Below the pieces are notes generated by a model, which was not told where the DNA came from, searched no databases, and saw nothing but the letters and a program-made list of their open reading frames with translations. This document shows positions 14,524 through 21,224 of a DNA stretch of 38,546 bases, in pieces (the stretch's first letter is position 1; every line of letters starts with the position of its first letter). The position numbers and the translations under genes were made by a program. This DNA comes from Chloroflexota bacterium (GTDB taxonomy: Bacteria > Chloroflexota > Anaerolineae > UBA4142), in assembly GCA_016865935.1 (NCBI GenBank), contig VGOB01000018.1, positions 1 to 38,546 on the forward strand, written 5' to 3'.

Positions 14524-15981
14524 ATGAAAGCGACTGCCTTGTTGTTTATAACCGCGCTACTCGTGCTGGTTGCTTGTCAATCCGCGCCAACGGCAACCCC
14601 CGCACCTACGAACGCGCCTTTGCCAACCAATACGCTATTGCCGACTGCGACGCCGACATTGACGAACACGCCAACGGCGACGGCTACACCAACTGCAACT
14701 CCAACTGCTACGGCAACACCGAAGCCGACGATTGAAGGGATGAAAGACGTAACTTATCCCGACTCTAAACTTCTCGCAGGTGTCATTCGACCCTATGCCA
14801 AAGCAATAGGATTGGATTCGGAAAAGGTTCAAGTCTCGTACAAGCAATTCAAAGACTATCAAAGTAATCCGTTTGTTGTCGGTATATCGCAGGACGGAAC
14901 GCCGCTGGTAATTGCCTCGCAAAGCAAGGATGGGAAATGGGAATGGAGTGAAGCGACGCCAGGGAAAATGGCTGACAAGAAGGGGGTGAAAGTCGGCATA
15001 AGTTATGGGTATGTTCACGTTCCTGGTGTGATAGAAACATCGAAACAGTTTAATCTCAATTTTGTAAGTTACGACCTCTTCTGGAGGAATACAGAACCAG
15101 AACCTGGGAAAATTACATTTTCTTACCGCTATGCTGAATCAGAAAAGCAAGTCAGTCGCTCTGTTGAAGCGAATCAGGACATAATCGGTGGTCCCTTAAT
15201 AATGTGGGAGACATACCCAGAATGGTTTATCAATCTTGTGCGGAACACAGCTGTACCTATTGCAGAGAGGCAAGAAAAAGCAAGGCAGGCGGTAAAAGCA
15301 TATATTGTCTCCGTTATGTCCCACTTTAAGGGGAGAATCAACAAATGGGTTGTTGTCAACGAATTTCATCCTCTTTCAGGTGGTTTACATCCAGACGCGC
15401 TTCAAGAGATTTTGGGGGACTATCGTGAATATGCTTTTCAAGTTGCGCGGGAGGTTGACCCCGATGCGACTTTGATTTACAGCAATGGCAGCAATCACAA
15501 CCTGAAAACGGGCTGGGGTCTTAAAGACAAAGAATTCATTGGACAACTAAAAAGCAAAGGATACAAGGTAGCGTGGGGAGTGCAATTGCATCTTTTCGCC
15601 TCAAACGTACCGCCAAAAGAGGAATTGGTAGAACTCTTTACCAGTGCTGGTGTCCCTGTGTTTGTTCTTGAACATGACCTTGATATAAGAGATATCAGAC
15701 CTGATTCTCAAAAATTCAAGACGCCAGAAGAAATGACGAAAGAGAGATTTCGGGTTCAGGCGCAGATTGAAGCCGACGTTTTGCGTGCTGTTATTGAATC
15801 AGGCGTTTGCAACCACTACATATTCTGGAGTTTGGGAGACAAATACTCGTGGAAAGAGGAAAACCCCAAGTACTCTTGGTACTCCCCTGACGCAGACGCG
15901 ACCTTATTTACCGATGATATTCAGCCAAAACCAAATTACTATGCAGTCATGCGCGTTCTACTTGAACGGCTCGCCAAATAA
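14524..15981 (+). CDS. GH10-like glycoside hydrolase lipoprotein
   Basis: About 485 residues from ATG 14524, which gives a clean signal peptide and lipobox (LVAC, Cys18). A Thr/Pro/Ala linker (about 20-70) follows. The C-terminal 300 residues match GH10: WVVVNEFHP gives the acid/base Glu280 (family WDVVNE), and VPVFVLEHDLDI gives the probable nucleophile Glu383 (family TELD). GH10 enzymes are mostly endo-xylanases, but the altered motif around Glu383 means substrate is open. It interrupts the nuo operon, is AT-richer than the nuo genes, and lacks an obvious promoter. Likely acquired DNA. Confidence 0.75.
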   Translation: MKATALLFITALLVLVACQSAPTATPAPTNAPLPTNTLLPTATPTLTNTPTATATPTATPTATATPKPTIEGMKDVTYPDSKLLAGVIRPYAKAIGLDSEKVQVSYKQFKDYQSNPFVVGISQDGTPLVIASQSKDGKWEWSEATPGKMADKKGVKVGISYGYVHVPGVIETSKQFNLNFVSYDLFWRNTEPEPGKITFSYRYAESEKQVSRSVEANQDIIGGPLIMWETYPEWFINLVRNTAVPIAERQEKARQAVKAYIVSVMSHFKGRINKWVVVNEFHPLSGGLHPDALQEILGDYREYAFQVAREVDPDATLIYSNGSNHNLKTGWGLKDKEFIGQLKSKGYKVAWGVQLHLFASNVPPKEELVELFTSAGVPVFVLEHDLDIRDIRPDSQKFKTPEEMTKERFRVQAQIEADVLRAVIESGVCNHYIFWSLGDKYSWKEENPKYSWYSPDADATLFTDDIQPKPNYYAVMRVLLERLAK

Positions 15982-16029
15982 GTGGGGGATACACGGACAA
16001 GCGCAGAAAAATGTAAGAGGTGATACACG

Positions 16030-16368
16030 ATGAGAAAGAACGGAAAGCGAACACTCACAAGCGCAAGGGCGTCGTCGCGGAACGCACTTGTATCGCGACG
16101 GCGAGTTTCCGCCGCAAAACAAAAACGCGTAATGCTGGGACGCTATATCATCGCCGATCCAAAAATTTGTCACGGCAAACCAACTATTCGCGGCACGCGC
16201 ATTATGGTTTCCCAAGTGCTAGACCAAGTGGCGCTGGGAATGGATTGGGTGAGCATCAGCGAGAGATGGAGCGGAAGCATTCCAAAGGAAGCCATCGCGG
16301 AAGCAGTCCGTCTATCTAGCCAAGCGTTTCTCGAACACGCGCCCAAGTATGCCGCAAGCACTGCGTAG
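16030..16368 (+). CDS. DUF433 protein with basic N-terminal extension
   Basis: 112 residues from ATG 16030, with AGAGGTGA 7 nt upstream. The C-terminal part is DUF433: GRYIIADPKICHGKPTIRGT and RIMVSQVLDQVALGM, then a winged-helix-like end. DUF433 proteins are usual antitoxins to PIN-like DUF5615 toxins. No such toxin is next to it here. The first 34 residues (RKNGKRTLTSARASSRN and so on) are basic and unusual; the core domain could instead start at ATG 16132, which lacks a ribosome site. Confidence 0.75.
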   Translation: MRKNGKRTLTSARASSRNALVSRRRVSAAKQKRVMLGRYIIADPKICHGKPTIRGTRIMVSQVLDQVALGMDWVSISERWSGSIPKEAIAEAVRLSSQAFLEHAPKYAASTA

Positions 16369-16401
16369 CAAGCGGCACGTCCTACAAAGCATGGTACATG
16401 A

Positions 16402-16707
16402 ATGATCGAACAAATACGCGCCAAGATTCAAGTAGGACGGTTCGAGTTCTCGAAACATGCCGTTGACCAAACCATCCTTCGCCAAATCAGCGTACAAGAA
16501 TTGCGCGAGGCGGTGGCGAACGGCGAAATTATCGAAGACTATCCAGAGGATAAGTACGGTCCGAGTTGTCTAGTGTTGGGTTTTACGCGGGCGGGCAGGC
16601 CCTTGCACATTCAAAGCAGTTATCCTTCGCGCCCATTAGTCAAAATCGTCACCCTGTATGAACCAGACCCAGCCGAATGGATTGATTTCAGAAAAAGGAG
16701 ATCGTGA
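16402..16707 (+). CDS. DUF4258 protein (toxin-like)
   Basis: 101 residues. FEFSKHAVDQTILRQISVQELREAV gives the SxHAxxR/Q-type helix and VxELREAV of DUF4258. It is followed by YPEDKYGPSCLVLGFTRAGRPLH and KIVTLYEPDPAEW. The fold is RelE-like in known members, and these genes are paired with YgiT-type antitoxins. The partner here overlaps closely (1 nt gap). Function inferred from family and pairing. Confidence 0.8.
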   Translation: MIEQIRAKIQVGRFEFSKHAVDQTILRQISVQELREAVANGEIIEDYPEDKYGPSCLVLGFTRAGRPLHIQSSYPSRPLVKIVTLYEPDPAEWIDFRKRRS

Positions 16708-16708
16708 G

Positions 16709-16933
16709 ATGAACACATATCAATGGAAGGAAAGACTCGTGGAACGCCGAGTCACATATACGCTCGATCTGAACGGCAAACTCATTGTCGTTGAGAATGT
16801 TCCCGCGCGCGTGAACGTCGAAACAGGCGAGCAGTTGTTTTCGCCTGACACCGTGGAACATCTGCAAAAGATGATTGGGCAACACAGCAAGCCCAAGCGT
16901 GTGATTCAAGTTCCCGTGTACGAGTACGCTTAA
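16709..16933 (+). CDS. YgiT-like antitoxin half lacking zinc cysteines
   Basis: About 74 residues from ATG 16709, with AAGGAG (16694-16699) upstream. The sequence IVVENVPARVNVETGEQLFSPD aligns with the YgiT/MqsA N-domain motif VPARVCxxCGExY, but both cysteines are replaced (VNVETGE), and no N-terminal CxxC is present. The C-terminus (KRVIQVPVYEYA) is that of the same group. It follows the DUF4258 gene, the standard partner. Hence a metal-free variant of the antitoxin is likely. Confidence 0.7.
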   Translation: MNTYQWKERLVERRVTYTLDLNGKLIVVENVPARVNVETGEQLFSPDTVEHLQKMIGQHSKPKRVIQVPVYEYA

Positions 16934-16961
16934 ACAGGCATTATCTCTCGGAGGCAATTCA

Positions 16962-18497
16962 ATGATTCCCTGGCTCACTCTCTTAATCGCGATTCCGCTC
17001 CTGGGTTCGGTGATTACGCTCCTGCTCCCCAAGGGCGAAAAAGCGGACGCGACGATCAAATGGTTTTCGATTATCTGGAGTTTGATTCCGCTCGCGCTTG
17101 CATCGTACCTTTGGTTCGGCGGCATGTTCGATCCGAACAACGCGAAAATGCAATTCGAAGAGACGTACATCTGGATTCAAGCGATCAACGTGCGCTATCA
17201 CGTCGGCATTGACGGCTTGAGTATGCCGCTCGTCTGGCTCACGACGCTGCTGACGACGCTTTCGCTGTACTATTCCGCGAAGACGATTCACGAGCGCGCG
17301 CGCGAATTTTTCTTCATGTTCCTGCTGCTCGAAGCGGGAATGATCGGCGTCTTCGTCTCGCTCGACTTTTTCCTGTTCTACGTTTTCTGGGAACTCGGCT
17401 TGGTGCCGATGTACTTTTTGATCGCGATCTGGGGACACGCCGAAGACCGCCCGCTGTACTCGTCAATCAAGTTCTTCCTCTACACGCTCGCGGGTTCCGT
17501 CTTTATGCTGTTGGCGATTATCGCGATGTACATCAACACGAGCAGCGCGACGACGCCTGGCACATTCGACATCATCGAACTCGCGGCGCGGCGACCGTTC
17601 GCGAACGATTTCCTTTTCGCGACGCTCGCGTTCTGGGCTATCTTTCTCGCGTTCGCGATCAAAGTGCCGCTCTTCCCGTTCCACACCTGGTTGCCTGACG
17701 CGCACACCGCCGCGCCGACCGCTGGCTCGGTCATCCTCGCGGGCATCCTGCTAAAACTCGGCACGTACGGTTTCGTCCGCGTCCTCGTTCCGATTTTCCC
17801 GCAAGTGTTCACGGCGAACGCGACGATCATCGCGATTCTCGCCGCGATCTCGATTGTTTACGGCGCGCTCGCGGCGATGGCGCAAACCGATTTCAAACGA
17901 TTGATCGCGTACTCGTCGGTGAATCATATGGGCTATGTGATCCTGGGGATCGCGGCGGCAGTCGCGGCGGGCGGCGCATCGCTCACCGATCGCGCGATCG
18001 CGCTGAACGGCGCGGTGCTGCAAATGTTCAACCACGGCGTCATCACGGGCGCGCTCTTTTTCATCGTCGGTATGCTGTACGAACGGACGCACACGCGCGC
18101 CTTCTCCGAATTCGGCGGACTCGGCGCGAAGGTTCCCGTCTACGGCGCGATTCTGATGGTCGCGACGTTCGCGTCGCTCGGCTTGCCTGGGCTCGCGGGT
18201 TTCATCAGCGAGTTTATGGTCTTCCGCGGCGCGTTCGCAACGATGCCCTTGATCGCCGCGATCTCGGTTCTCGGCATCGTCTTCGGCGCGGCGATGTTGT
18301 TGTGGAAAGTGATCCAAAAAGTTTTGCTCGGCGCGTTCAACGAAAAATGGTCCGCGCTGAAAGACATAGAGCGATTTGAAGTCGTCACGCTCGCGCCGCT
18401 GATCTTCCTGATGGTGCTCGTCGGCGTCTATCCGTCGTCGGTGTTGGATACGATTAACACGCTTTCTGTAGCGATATTAAGTGTTCTCAAGTTTTAG
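16962..18497 (+). CDS. nuoM: NADH-quinone oxidoreductase subunit M (antiporter-like)
   Basis: 511 residues; GGAGG stands 8 nt before the ATG. It has about 14 helices. Key motifs are FYVFWELGLVPMYFLIAIWG with the conserved Glu, FAIKVPLFPFHTWLPDAHTA with the pump Lys, and AYSSVNHMGYVILGI. NuoM is the middle-distal proton-pumping subunit, normally directly after nuoL; here 3.3 kb of cassettes separates them. GC-rich like the other nuo genes. Confidence 0.97.
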   Translation: MIPWLTLLIAIPLLGSVITLLLPKGEKADATIKWFSIIWSLIPLALASYLWFGGMFDPNNAKMQFEETYIWIQAINVRYHVGIDGLSMPLVWLTTLLTTLSLYYSAKTIHERAREFFFMFLLLEAGMIGVFVSLDFFLFYVFWELGLVPMYFLIAIWGHAEDRPLYSSIKFFLYTLAGSVFMLLAIIAMYINTSSATTPGTFDIIELAARRPFANDFLFATLAFWAIFLAFAIKVPLFPFHTWLPDAHTAAPTAGSVILAGILLKLGTYGFVRVLVPIFPQVFTANATIIAILAAISIVYGALAAMAQTDFKRLIAYSSVNHMGYVILGIAAAVAAGGASLTDRAIALNGAVLQMFNHGVITGALFFIVGMLYERTHTRAFSEFGGLGAKVPVYGAILMVATFASLGLPGLAGFISEFMVFRGAFATMPLIAAISVLGIVFGAAMLLWKVIQKVLLGAFNEKWSALKDIERFEVVTLAPLIFLMVLVGVYPSSVLDTINTLSVAILSVLKF

Positions 18498-18593
18498 TTT
18501 GATAGTTGCATAGTTTGATAGTTGGATAGTTAGCATCAATTGCATCACGATCTAACTATCCAACTAGCCAACTATCAAACCACCCAACTAAAT
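18498..18593. repeat. 8-nt array AGTTTGAT with inverted arm
   Basis: Left arm units AGTTTGAT, AGTTGCAT and AGTTGGAT face right arm units CCAACTAT, CCAACTAG and ATCAAACC. The whole nuoM-nuoN gap is a long imperfect hairpin. Confidence 0.9.
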
Positions 18594-18602
18594 GGGGTCT
18601 TT

Positions 18603-20093
18603 ATGCCTGACGTCAATTTCACTCTGATTCTTCCCGAACTGATCCTCGCGATTTTCGGACTGGCGATTCTGGTCGCAGATTTGATCTGGCGCGAGAAAGG
18701 GCGTCACGCGCTCGCGTGGCTCTCGCTCTTGGGTTTCGTCCTCGCCTTCGCGGCGACGATCTCGATCTGGGGCGTGAACGCGTCGCTCTTTGCGAATATG
18801 TACGTCGTTGACTTGTTCTCGACCTTCTTCAAACTTCTCGCGGCGATTACAGGCATTCTCATCGTGCTCGTTTCGATTGACTATTTGCGCGCACGCACGC
18901 CGTATCGCGGCGAATTCTTCGCGCTCTTCACATTCGCGATTCTCGCGATGATGATGATGGCGAGTTCCGCCAGTTTGCTGATGATCTATCTCTCGATCGA
19001 ATTCCTGAGTTTTATGTCGTACCTGCTCACGGGATTTTTGCGCGAGGACAAGAAATCGAACGAAGCGGCGATCAAGTATTTTCTGTACGGCGCGATCACG
19101 AGCGCGGTGATGTTGTACGGTTTGTCGCTGCTCTACGGCATCAGCGGCTCGCTGAATCTCAACGACATTGCGCGCGCGTTCGCGTCCAGCGTTGACCCGA
19201 CGACGCGCGTCGTCGCGCTCGTTTCGACCGCGCTCGTCATCGCAGGACTCGGGTTCAAACTCTCGCTCGTGCCGTTCCACCAATGGGCGCCCGATGTCTA
19301 CGAAGGCGCGCCGACACCGATCACCGCGTTTCTCTCGGTTGGATCGAAAGCGGTTGGGTTTGCCGTCTTGCTCCGCCTCATTATGGTGGCGCTGCCGCAA
19401 CTGATCGCGCCCTTGCCAAATCCGCTGGTCAAAGAGCTTCCGCCGTTGATCTGGCTGCTCACGTTCGTTTCAATTGTCACGATGACGCTCGGTAACTTGG
19501 TCGCGCTGCGGCAGAGCAACGTCAAACGGATGCTCGCGTACTCGTCCATTGCGCAAGCGGGCTATATCCTGATCGGCGTCGTCGCGTTGAATCTCAAAGA
19601 CACCTCGGCGTTTGCGGGCTTGAACGCGGTGCTGATCTACATCTTCGCCTATCTGTTCACGAATCTCGGCGCGTTCGTCTGCGTCATCGCGATCGAAAAC
19701 ACGACGGGCATCGTCGAGATTCCGCAGTACGCGGGCTTGGTCAAGCGCGCGCCGCTCGTCGCCGCGCTCTTCGTCCTGTTCTTCCTCTCGCTCGCGGGCA
19801 TTCCGCCGACCGCGGGTTTCATCGGCAAGTTCTTTGTCTTCGGCGCGGCGCTGCGCGAGGGGCATCTCCTTTTGGCAACGGTCGGCGTGATCAACAGCGT
19901 CGTCTCCGTTTTCTACTATTTCACCGTCGTGCGCGCCGCGTTCTTCGAGGAAGCCAAAGACGCGACGCCGATTCGCCTCGCGCCAGCGGTTACGTTTTCG
20001 CTCGTCGTTTCCGCGGCGATGGTACTCCTCGTCGCGGTGTATCCCGAGCCGCTGTTGAATCTCGCGGCGTGGTCAATGGGAATGGTCAAGTAA
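18603..20093 (+). CDS. nuoN: NADH-quinone oxidoreductase subunit N (antiporter-like)
   Basis: 496 residues from ATG 18603 (MPDVNFTLILPELILAI); GGGG lies upstream. A longer frame to 18540 would translate the repeat array and is rejected. Motifs: YLSIEFLSFMSYLLTGFLRE with the conserved Glu, GFKLSLVPFHQWAPDVYEGA with the pump Lys, and RMLAYSSIAQAGYIL. It is the last complex I gene of the locus. The usual conserved nuo order ends here. Confidence 0.97.
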   Translation: MPDVNFTLILPELILAIFGLAILVADLIWREKGRHALAWLSLLGFVLAFAATISIWGVNASLFANMYVVDLFSTFFKLLAAITGILIVLVSIDYLRARTPYRGEFFALFTFAILAMMMMASSASLLMIYLSIEFLSFMSYLLTGFLREDKKSNEAAIKYFLYGAITSAVMLYGLSLLYGISGSLNLNDIARAFASSVDPTTRVVALVSTALVIAGLGFKLSLVPFHQWAPDVYEGAPTPITAFLSVGSKAVGFAVLLRLIMVALPQLIAPLPNPLVKELPPLIWLLTFVSIVTMTLGNLVALRQSNVKRMLAYSSIAQAGYILIGVVALNLKDTSAFAGLNAVLIYIFAYLFTNLGAFVCVIAIENTTGIVEIPQYAGLVKRAPLVAALFVLFFLSLAGIPPTAGFIGKFFVFGAALREGHLLLATVGVINSVVSVFYYFTVVRAAFFEEAKDATPIRLAPAVTFSLVVSAAMVLLVAVYPEPLLNLAAWSMGMVK

Positions 20094-20155
20094 AGGATGA
20101 AGGCGGAAGGATGAATTTGGTTTTTCATCCTTCATCCCTCATCCTTCATCCTTTG
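20094..20155. repeat. AAGGATG / CATCCTT hairpin array
   Basis: AAGGATGAAGG and GGAAGGATGAA on the left are matched by TTCATCCTTCATCCCTCATCC and another CATCCTT on the right, with a TTGG-rich loop. It follows nuoN and could act as an attenuator or terminator, though no long T tract follows. Confidence 0.85.
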
Positions 20156-20164
20156 AGGTTTACG

Positions 20165-20365
20165 ATGCGCGATCGTCAAGGATGTCTCGCGGGACTGTTG
20201 CAACTTTTTCTGCTGAACACGCTGTTCGATTGGCTGCAGCGGAATTTTGGATTTGGCAAAGGATGTTCGTGTTCGGGGATCGGATGCGGGATCATTTTCC
20301 TCTGCATCTTTCTCTTCTTCCTGTGCCAAATCGTCACAGGGACGAATTGGCTTCAGGCGTGGTGA
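20165..20365 (+). CDS. Small Cys-rich membrane protein
   Basis: 66 residues from ATG 20165; GAGG is 7 nt upstream. Two hydrophobic segments (LAGLLQLFLLNTLFDWL and IIFLCIFLFFLCQIVTG) flank GKGCSCSGIGCG, where four cysteines and glycines cluster. Start and end are clean and a terminator follows directly. Family not recognised. It may be the last gene of the nuo transcript, but no complex I subunit of this kind is known to me. Confidence 0.6.
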   Translation: MRDRQGCLAGLLQLFLLNTLFDWLQRNFGFGKGCSCSGIGCGIIFLCIFLFFLCQIVTGTNWLQAW

Positions 20366-20370
20366 AGTGT

Positions 20371-20403
20371 AGACCTTCCAGGTTTTGGAAACCTGGAAGG
20401 TCT
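20371..20403. terminator. Intrinsic terminator (AGACCTTCCAGGTTT palindrome)
   Basis: A perfect 15-bp stem (20371-20385 and 20389-20403) with a 3-nt loop, followed by TTTGCTTTTTT. A sister copy of this palindrome lies at 32113-32147. It should end the nuo transcript before the BrnT/BrnA-like pair. Confidence 0.88.
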
Positions 20404-20404
20404 T

Positions 20405-20431
20405 TTGCTTTTTTGGGAAACGTGGTAAAAT
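20405..20431 (+). promoter_or_regulatory. Candidate promoter of the BrnT/BrnA-like pair
   Basis: TAAAAT (20426-20431) preceded by CGTGG as an extended -10, with only a weak T-rich -35 region. It lies between the terminator and ATG 20456, whose ribosome site is GAGAGG. Confidence 0.45.
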
Positions 20432-20455
20432 AGAGATCGTGAGAGGCAATCTTCT

Positions 20456-20740
20456 ATGCGGATCACCAACGTCGTTTGGCTTCCCAGCGTCATTGACAAG
20501 TTAGAATGGAAACATCAAGTCACGACCCGCGAAGTCGAACAAGTATTTGCGAATGCCCCGCGATTCAAATTCGCGGAACGGGGGCAACACCAAGGCGAGA
20601 ATGTCTACGTCGCATTCGGACAGACTGACGGCGGACGATACCTTGCCGTGTGGTTCATCTACAAATTGACGCAAGAGGCGTTGGTACTCAGCGCGCGGGA
20701 GATTGACGCCAAGGAGCGTAAGAGTTATGGCAAAAAATAA
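20456..20740 (+). CDS. BrnT-like toxin
   Basis: 94 residues; GAGAGG precedes ATG 20456. MRITNVVWLPSVIDKLEWKHQV, TTREVEQVFANAPRF and FGQTDGGRYLAVWFI follow the BrnT/COG2929 layout: W.H..T..EVEQVF helix, then GQT..GRYL strand, ending SAREIDAKERKSY. BrnT proteins are RelE-fold RNases countered by BrnA. The partner gene overlaps by 14 nt. Toxicity inferred from family. Confidence 0.8.
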   Translation: MRITNVVWLPSVIDKLEWKHQVTTREVEQVFANAPRFKFAERGQHQGENVYVAFGQTDGGRYLAVWFIYKLTQEALVLSAREIDAKERKSYGKK

Positions 20741-20999
20741 AAAGACCCGCGATCCCATTCCGAAGGAATTCAAAACGATCGAAGAGTTGCAAGAGTTTTG
20801 GGACACGCATAGCGTTGCAGACTACGACGACCAATTCAAGGATGTTCACTTTGATGTGGACTTGCGCGGTAGAACGAACCTGGTTGCGGTCGAGCCGACG
20901 CTGATGCAAGAACTCGTCAAGCGCGCTCACATGATGGGCGTTTCCACCGAAACGCTCGTCAACTTGTGGCTGAGCAGACAACTGCGCCAAACCGTATAA
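20727..20999 (+). CDS. BrnA/CopG-like antitoxin
   Basis: About 90 residues from ATG 20727, overlapping the toxin-like gene by 14 nt. IPKEFKTIEELQEFWDTHS and VADYDDQFKD are the conserved N-terminal part of this group. VAVEPTLMQELVKRAHMMGV and STETLVNLWL form a ribbon-helix-helix C-terminus that would bind DNA. Such antitoxins autoregulate, so the -10 region at 20426 is the likely target. Confidence 0.8.
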   Translation: MAKNKKTRDPIPKEFKTIEELQEFWDTHSVADYDDQFKDVHFDVDLRGRTNLVAVEPTLMQELVKRAHMMGVSTETLVNLWLSRQLRQTV

Positions 21000-21017
21000 A
21001 CCTCAAAGAGATTGACT

Positions 21018-21224
21018 ATGCCCACCCCGCCCCGCAACCCGTACATTGCAGGCAAAGCGCTGAACGACGCACGCGGTTTCTTTGGACGCGAGGATGTATT
21101 CCGCCTCGTCGAAACCGTGCTGTCGTCGCCCGACCAAAACTCCGTCGTCCTCTTTGGTCAGCGGCGCATTGGATCGATCCTGTTAGACTTGCAGACGATC
21201 TTGGATTATACAAGGATGTCCTGA
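21018..21224 (+). pseudogene. Truncated ATPase, cut at the Walker A motif
   Basis: 68 residues from ATG 21018. NPYIAGKALNDARGFFGREDV and SVVLFGQRRIG are the start of a large AAA/STAND ATPase of a type common in Chloroflexota, where the next residues should be GKTS. Here the P-loop reads GQRRIGSILLDLQ, as if six nucleotides coding Lys-Thr were lost, and the frame ends ten codons later. The junction lies at the palindrome GGATCGATCC (21172-21181). Without the Lys the P-loop cannot work, and the rest of the gene is absent. The stop overlaps the FRG start as TGATG. Confidence 0.75.

Noticed and set aside
18540-18602. Longer N-terminus for nuoN
   Set aside because: It would translate the hairpin repeat array, while the ATG at 18603 gives the usual NuoN start and has a ribosome site.
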